Assembly: GCA_037367405.1 (NCBI GenBank)
Contig: JAZKJV010011400.1
Span: 6,446,501-6,510,500 of the forward strand
Direction of reading: 5' to 3'
DNA: 64,000 nucleotides
Origin: Ottelia alismoides
Lineage: Eukaryota; Streptophyta; Magnoliopsida; Alismatales; Hydrocharitaceae
Within the stretch, counting starts at the first letter, position 1; each line of letters opens with the position of its first letter. The position numbers and the translations under genes are program-made. Positions 59,695-64,000 of the stretch are shown piece after piece. Under the pieces are notes generated by a model, which made no database searches, was not told where the DNA came from, and was given only the letters and a program-made list of their open reading frames with translations.

Positions 59695-61686
59695 ATGGAC
59701 CACCGCCCAGCGTGTATTCACGCAGGTAGCGCGGCCCCAGCCGCGGGGGCATTCCGCTCCTTCCAATCGCCACGATCACGCCGCTGTGGCCACCGTAATG
59801 GCCGCATCTTAACCATGGTCCTGTTTTTGGTTGCCCTGTTTGGAGGGGGCGGTTACGCCGCTTACCGCCTGTACATGCCAACCGGCGACGCTGTGCAAAC
59901 CGGACCGCTGCTGCAGAAAGTCACCCGTGGCCCTTTTGATCACATCGTCCTGGAAGAGGGCGAGGTGGAAAGCAGCAGCAATATCGATGTGCTGTGCGAA
60001 GTCAAAACTCGCGGCAGCACCGGCACGCCCATCTTGTGGGTGATCGATGAAGGCACCTACGTCAAAAAAGGCGACAAACTGGTTGAACTGGATAGCTCGG
60101 CACTGGAAACAGAACTCCAGGCCCAGCGCATCCTCGTCTCCAGCGCCGAAGCGGTGGTGATCAGCAGCAAGGCCGCCGTGCGCACCGCGGAGATCGCCTT
60201 GCAAGAGTACATCGAAGGTACCTTCGAGACCGAAAAGCGAGCCATCCTGAGCGAGATCGCGCTGGCCGAGCAAGACATGCGCAAGATGGAACTGAACCTG
60301 GCCAGCGCCGAGCGCCTGGCGGCTAAAGGCATGGTCAAGTCCTTGCAGATCGATGCAGAAAAGTTTGCGGTTTCCAATGCCAAGAACATGCTCGAATCCG
60401 CCAATGGTCGCTTGCGCGTTTTGGAGAAGCTGACCAAAGAGAAGATGAAGGTCCAATTGGAAAGCGCTATCGACGCAGCCAAAGCCAAGCTTTCCTCGGA
60501 CGAAAGCGTGCTCAATGAAGAACTCAACAAGCTCCGCGAAGCCGAAGACCAGGTCGCCAAGTGCGTGATCAAATCGCCGGCCGATGGCGTGGTTGTTCAC
60601 AACAATGTGTTCAGCGGTCGTGGCGGAGCAGAGTTTGTGGTGGAAGCCGGTGCGTCGGTGCGCGAGCGGCAGTGCATTATCAAACTGCCCGACCCCAATC
60701 GCATGCAGGTCAAAGCCAAAATCAACGAATCTCGCATTACGCTGATCCGCGAAGGCATGCCAGTGCGCATCGCGATCACCGCTGCCTCGGATGAATTGAA
60801 AGGCCGCGTCAAACGCGTCAATAAGTATGCCGAACCAGGCAGTTGGTTCAGTTCGTCGGTGAAAGAGTACGCCACTTTCATCGAGATCATGGACCCACCG
60901 GAAACCATTCGCACCGGTATGACCGCCGAGGTACGCATCTTCGTCGAACAACTGGACGACGCGCTGCAGATTCCAGTGCAAGGCATCTACGAATACAAAG
61001 GCCATCACTTCGTACTGAAGAAAGATGGCCCGGGTTGGAAGACCATCGAGATCAAGATCGGGGCCACCAACGACAAGATGGTGACCGTTGAAGAAGGCTT
61101 GGAAGAGAACGACGAGATCGTCTTGAATCCGCGCAGCCGCTTGGAACTGTTCGACCTGCCAGAGATCGAAGACGTGGAAGATCGCGAAGAGTTGGCCAAG
61201 CTGGCCAAGGAGCCGATGCCCAAAAGTGAAGGTCCTGCGGCCGCCGAAGGAGCCGGTGGCGGAGGCGGTGGACAATTCTCGCCTGATGCGATCGTCGACC
61301 GCATCATGTCCGCTGGCGACAAGGATAACGACGGCAAACTGTCCAGCGATGAGATCGGGGGCATGGACGAACGCATGCGCGATCGCACCAAGACCGCCGA
61401 TGCCAATCGCGATGGCGCGGTCGATCGAGCTGAATTGCTGGCTGCGATGAAGAAAGCTATGGCGCAGCGAGCCGCACAGGGTGGTGGCCCGGGTGGACCC
61501 GGCGGCCCAGGCTTTGGCGGTGGTGCTCCAGGTGCCGGCGGCGGGCCAGGTGCTGGTGGACCTGGTGCTGGTGGACCTGGTGCTGGTGGACCTGGACGCG
61601 GTGGCCCTGGAGGTCCAGGTGCGGCTGGAGCAGGTGGTGGTCCAGGGCGACCAGGCGCGGGTGCCGATGCCGCTCGCAAGCAGTAA
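59695..61686 (+). CDS. MacA/HlyD-like efflux adaptor with EF-hands and Gly/Pro-rich tail
   Basis: Periplasmic adaptor of a tripartite efflux or export pump, 663 residues from the ATG at 59695 (a TTG at 59626 is open upstream). A membrane helix (ILTMVLFLVALFGGGGYAAYRLY) is followed by the lipoyl/barrel-sandwich halves, a long coiled coil (about 130-290) and the beta-barrel/MP domain (INESRITLIREGMPVRIAIT). Residues about 535-590 hold two EF-hand loops, DKDNDGKLSSDE (542) and DANRDGAVDRAE (569). The last 75 residues are Gly/Pro repeats, with a 15-bp unit repeated three times at 61549-61593. It is followed by its ATPase and permease genes. Confidence 0.85.
   Translation: MDHRPACIHAGSAAPAAGAFRSFQSPRSRRCGHRNGRILTMVLFLVALFGGGGYAAYRLYMPTGDAVQTGPLLQKVTRGPFDHIVLEEGEVESSSNIDVLCEVKTRGSTGTPILWVIDEGTYVKKGDKLVELDSSALETELQAQRILVSSAEAVVISSKAAVRTAEIALQEYIEGTFETEKRAILSEIALAEQDMRKMELNLASAERLAAKGMVKSLQIDAEKFAVSNAKNMLESANGRLRVLEKLTKEKMKVQLESAIDAAKAKLSSDESVLNEELNKLREAEDQVAKCVIKSPADGVVVHNNVFSGRGGAEFVVEAGASVRERQCIIKLPDPNRMQVKAKINESRITLIREGMPVRIAITAASDELKGRVKRVNKYAEPGSWFSSSVKEYATFIEIMDPPETIRTGMTAEVRIFVEQLDDALQIPVQGIYEYKGHHFVLKKDGPGWKTIEIKIGATNDKMVTVEEGLEENDEIVLNPRSRLELFDLPEIEDVEDREELAKLAKEPMPKSEGPAAAEGAGGGGGGQFSPDAIVDRIMSAGDKDNDGKLSSDEIGGMDERMRDRTKTADANRDGAVDRAELLAAMKKAMAQRAAQGGGPGGPGGPGFGGGAPGAGGGPGAGGPGAGGPGAGGPGRGGPGGPGAAGAGGGPGRPGAGADAARKQ
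61549..61593 (+). repeat. Three 15-bp tandem coding repeats
   Basis: GGTGCTGGTGGACCT is present three times in a row and encodes Gly-Ala-Gly-Gly-Pro each time, in the Gly/Pro-rich tail of the adaptor. Such tracts change length easily by slippage without a frameshift. Confidence 0.85.
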
Positions 61687-61706
61687 CTCAGAGAGCTGAC
61701 CACACT

Positions 61707-62462
61707 ATGAAACTGGCTTGTTCGGTTCGCGAACTGAAGAAAGAGTATGTGCTCAAAGGCGAGACCGTCCGCGCTCTGCGCGGGGTGTCGTTCGATGTGC
61801 CTGAGGGTGACTATGTTGCCATCATGGGACCATCCGGTTCCGGCAAGAGCACGCTGCTCAATATGCTCGGCTGTCTCGATAAACCTACTTCCGGCGAGCT
61901 CTATCTGGGCGACGACAACGTGGCCACGATGACCGATGATCAACTGGCCGAGATCCGCTCGCGCCGTATCGGGTTTGTGTTTCAAGCGTATAACTTGATT
62001 CAGCAATTGACCGTGGTCGAGAACATCCAGGTGCCTTTGTACTACCAAGGACGTTTAGGTCCCAAAGAGCACAAGCGATGTCAGGAACTGGCGGCCATGG
62101 TGGGGTTGCAGGAACGTTTGTTCCATCGACCCACGCAACTATCCGGTGGTCAACAGCAGCGCGTGGCCATTGCACGCTCGCTGGTCAACGATCCGTACTT
62201 CATCCTGGCCGACGAACCGACCGGTAATCTCGATTCGCGCACGACGGCCGAGATCCTGGCGATGTTCGATCGACTGAACGAAGAAGGCCGCACAATCATC
62301 CTGGTTACCCACGAAGACGACGTGGCGGCTCGAGCCAAGCGAGTTGTCAGACTGCGCGATGGTTTATTGCAATCGGACATCACGCACACCAGCCAGCAGA
62401 GAAAAGAGGCCGCCGCCCGCGCCCTGGCTGCTATTCCCCCAGCCGAACCGGCCGGCGTTTGA
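61707..62462 (+). CDS. MacB/LolD-type ABC transporter ATPase
   Basis: ATPase of the adaptor-ATPase-permease operon, 251 residues. It carries Walker A (GPSGSGKSTLLNML), Q-loop (GFVFQAYNLIQQLTV), signature (QLSGGQQQRVAIARSL), Walker B (FILADEPTGNLDS) and H-loop (LVTHEDD). It is of the 'macrolide exporter/lipoprotein release' ATPase type. The gene starts 20 bp after the adaptor stop and ends 34 bp before the permease ATG. With its partners it should export a peptide, lipid or antibiotic-like substrate from the periplasm, not identifiable here. Confidence 0.93.
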   Translation: MKLACSVRELKKEYVLKGETVRALRGVSFDVPEGDYVAIMGPSGSGKSTLLNMLGCLDKPTSGELYLGDDNVATMTDDQLAEIRSRRIGFVFQAYNLIQQLTVVENIQVPLYYQGRLGPKEHKRCQELAAMVGLQERLFHRPTQLSGGQQQRVAIARSLVNDPYFILADEPTGNLDSRTTAEILAMFDRLNEEGRTIILVTHEDDVAARAKRVVRLRDGLLQSDITHTSQQRKEAAARALAAIPPAEPAGV

Positions 62463-62496
62463 CGAATCATCTTTTTCGGTAGTACGAGCTGTCGCT

Positions 62497-63819
62497 ATGT
62501 TGTGGTTGCGAACTGTTGAACTGGGGATCAAGAGCCTGTGGCTGCACCCGTTGCGCTCACTGCTAACGGTGCTAGGCATCTTCATTGGGGTGGCCAGCGT
62601 TATTTGGCTGCTGGCTATCAGCGAAGGTATCAGCCACGAAGCCCAGAAGCAAATTGAGAGCTTGGGTGCCGATACGATCATGATCCGCTCGGTCAAACCA
62701 CCCAGTGAGAAACTGAACGCGCAAGGTGTAACACCCTATGGGCTGAAGCGCAGCGAATACGACATGCTTTTGTCGACGATTCCCACCATTAAAAGTGCGA
62801 TCCCCATTCGCGAGATTCGCCGGCAATTCCAATATCGCGATCGCGTCTTGGATGGTCGCCTGGTCGGTTGCACTCCCGAATATGCTGAAGTGACGCGGCT
62901 GATTATCGACCACGGACACTTCATCACGGATGCGGAAAACTTTCGCCGCGATACGGTCTGCGTTTTGGCGGCCCGAGTGGCCGAACGTTTGTTTCCCTAC
63001 GAAGACCCACTGAATAAACGCGTCTATGTGCCGGAGCACAAGGACTTCTACACCGTCGTTGGCGTGCTCAGGCATCGCAATGCATCGGCCGCTATCGGCG
63101 GTTCGATGGACGCGCAAGATTTTTCCAACGATATCTACATTCCCATCAAGACCTTGCAGCAGCGCATCGGTGATACGATCACCATCCGACGCGGCGCATC
63201 CTTCGATGGCGAGATCATCGAACTGAACCAGATCACGCTACGCGTCAACAGTGTGGCTGAAGTCAAGCAAACGGCGGAAGTCATCGAAGATGCCCTGTCC
63301 AGCCACAAACAGATGGAAGACGTCCAGGTCGTCGTGCCCTTGGAACTGCTGGAACAAGCGCGAACGATGCGCATGATGTTCATGGTCTTCATGGGCCTGG
63401 TGGCTGCGATTTCGCTGCTGGTGGGCGGTATCGGCATTATGAACATCATGCTGGCCACCGTTACCGAACGCACACGCGAAATTGGTATTCGCCGCGCCCT
63501 CGGGGCCAAACGCGATGATATCGTTCGGCAGTTTTTGGTTGAAACGGCCGTCTTGAGCGTGGTTGGTGGTTTGACTGGAATTCTGGCGGGTGTTTTTTGC
63601 CGACCTGCCGTGGTTGGCCTGCGCGACCTGGTGACCGCCTGGTATCCAGACACGATGGCAGCCCTGCCCGAAGTGGTGCGCAATGTTACGCCCACGATCG
63701 TGCCAGCTTCGATTCCCATTGCCTTTGGTATCTCGCTGCTGGTGGGTATCGTCTTCGGGCTCTACCCAGCCATTCGCGCTGCCCAAATGAATCCGATCGA
63801 AGCTCTGCGCCACGAGTAA
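62497..63819 (+). CDS. MacB-like ABC transporter permease (FtsX domain)
   Basis: Membrane partner of the ATPase just upstream, 440 residues from the ATG at 62497. TM1 (LLTVLGIFIGVASVIWLLAI) is followed by the MacB periplasmic core domain (SEGISHEAQKQIESLGADTIMIRS onward) and three C-terminal helices (MVFMGLVAAISLLVGGIGIMNIMLA, VETAVLSVVGGLTGILAGVF, IPIAFGISLLVGIVFGLYPAIRAA). The signature TERTREIGIRRALGAKRDDI of MacB/FtsX permeases is intact. Unlike Escherichia coli MacB, ATPase and permease are separate proteins. Confidence 0.92.
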   Translation: MLWLRTVELGIKSLWLHPLRSLLTVLGIFIGVASVIWLLAISEGISHEAQKQIESLGADTIMIRSVKPPSEKLNAQGVTPYGLKRSEYDMLLSTIPTIKSAIPIREIRRQFQYRDRVLDGRLVGCTPEYAEVTRLIIDHGHFITDAENFRRDTVCVLAARVAERLFPYEDPLNKRVYVPEHKDFYTVVGVLRHRNASAAIGGSMDAQDFSNDIYIPIKTLQQRIGDTITIRRGASFDGEIIELNQITLRVNSVAEVKQTAEVIEDALSSHKQMEDVQVVVPLELLEQARTMRMMFMVFMGLVAAISLLVGGIGIMNIMLATVTERTREIGIRRALGAKRDDIVRQFLVETAVLSVVGGLTGILAGVFCRPAVVGLRDLVTAWYPDTMAALPEVVRNVTPTIVPASIPIAFGISLLVGIVFGLYPAIRAAQMNPIEALRHE

Positions 63820-63861
63820 GCTGAGCAGCCCGAAGGGGCGGCCGTGCGTTACCGTTGATCA

Positions 63862-63886
63862 TCCACCGCCTGGCGGCGGTGGCTAC
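63862..63886. repeat. Family A half palindrome
   Basis: CCACCGCCTGGCGGCGGTGGCTACGG, a single hairpin of the family A type, lies between the permease gene and the convergent partial gene at the window edge. Confidence 0.7.
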
Positions 63887-63911
63887 GGTGGAATGGGTAA
63901 GTCGCTGGAGG

Positions 63912-64000
63912 TTACGCGAGCTGAGCGAGCGGCGGCTGCTTGGGTTTGGGCTTTCTCAGCAGCCAGTACAGGGCGATTGCGGCGATAGCCATGATGCTAA
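63912..64000 (-). CDS. C-terminus of a gene running in from beyond the window (partial)
   Basis: On the minus strand the frame from the window end reads ...MAIAAIALYWLLRKPKPKQP... and stops with TAA at 63912-63914. A hydrophobic helix followed by a basic, Pro-rich cytoplasmic tail would suit the end of a membrane protein. The 29 visible codons do not allow a family call. Confidence 0.4.
   Translation of the reverse strand, partial: SIMAIAAIALYWLLRKPKPKQPPLAQLA

Noticed and set aside
59809..61275. Long antisense open frame (488 codons) opposite the efflux adaptor gene
   Set aside because: It mirrors the codon pattern of a clear HlyD-type gene, has no domain, start context or signal, and is best explained as a frame kept open by GC-rich codon use.
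61005..62048. Proline-rich antisense frame
   Set aside because: It is the complement of the Gly/Pro repeat tail and the ATPase gene; no independent evidence of coding.

Overview
The window reads as chromosomal DNA of a planctomycete, most likely of the Pirellula/Rhodopirellula type. This is inferred from gene content: two DUF1501 + DUF1549/DUF1553 (Planctomycete cytochrome-C) gene pairs, a PVC-type membrane-bound dehydrogenase beta-propeller, a Tat-exported Gfo/Idh/MocA oxidoreductase, an OprB-like porin, a secreted prenyltransferase-repeat protein and a repeat-rich secreted protein. No rRNA, tRNA, CRISPR array, prophage or classical insertion sequence was seen, and the species cannot be named from this stretch.

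Layout. 0.1-2.5 kb: an envelope/CoA operon (BamD-like TPR lipoprotein, LptE-like lipoprotein, CoaE). 2.8-4.3 kb: a porin on the minus strand. 4.8-16.2 kb: a co-directional chemotaxis-type cluster, cheA (two HPt and two CheW domains), cheW, a PAS-containing chemoreceptor, cheY, cheB, cheR, cheX and a hybrid histidine kinase; no flagellar gene is in the window. 16.3-22.1 kb: an internally deleted Uma2 nuclease gene, an Sfp-type phosphopantetheinyl transferase coupled to a secreted repeat protein, a [2Fe-2S] flavo-reductase, a DUF421 membrane protein and a stand-alone M41-like peptidase. 22.1-36.6 kb: mostly metabolic and housekeeping genes (PVC dehydrogenase, DUF72, YdjC/ChbG deacetylase, Nif3-like, APC permease, YacG, aldehyde dehydrogenase, argF, alaS). 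37-46.8 kb: prenyltransferase-repeat protein, PAP2 phosphatase, DapA-like protein, SthA, a Lol-type ABC permease/ATPase pair, hisI and a glycosyltransferase. 47-58 kb: a stress-protein-like gene, an intact DUF1501/DUF1553 pair, a Tat Gfo/Idh oxidoreductase, then a second DUF1501/DUF1553 pair that carries about 16 frameshifts. 58.3-64 kb: a HELCH-motif membrane protein and a MacAB-like efflux operon whose adaptor has EF-hands and a Gly/Pro-rich tail.

The most unusual content is between the genes. A 214-bp element at 57944-58157 has about 19-bp terminal inverted repeats and lies inside a shorter palindromic repeat, flanked by an 8-bp direct duplication (CTGCCAAG), which is the signature of a mobile MITE-like element. 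Related copies are at about 20.8 kb and 42.2-42.6 kb, and their stem-loops differ by paired changes that keep the stems closed. A second, shorter palindrome family recurs at about ten intergenic sites. Tandem 7-bp repeats lie at the ends of genes at five loci. No complete new defence or biosynthetic system was recognised; the repeat families and the frameshift-dense 54.3-57.6 kb zone are the best candidates for follow-up.
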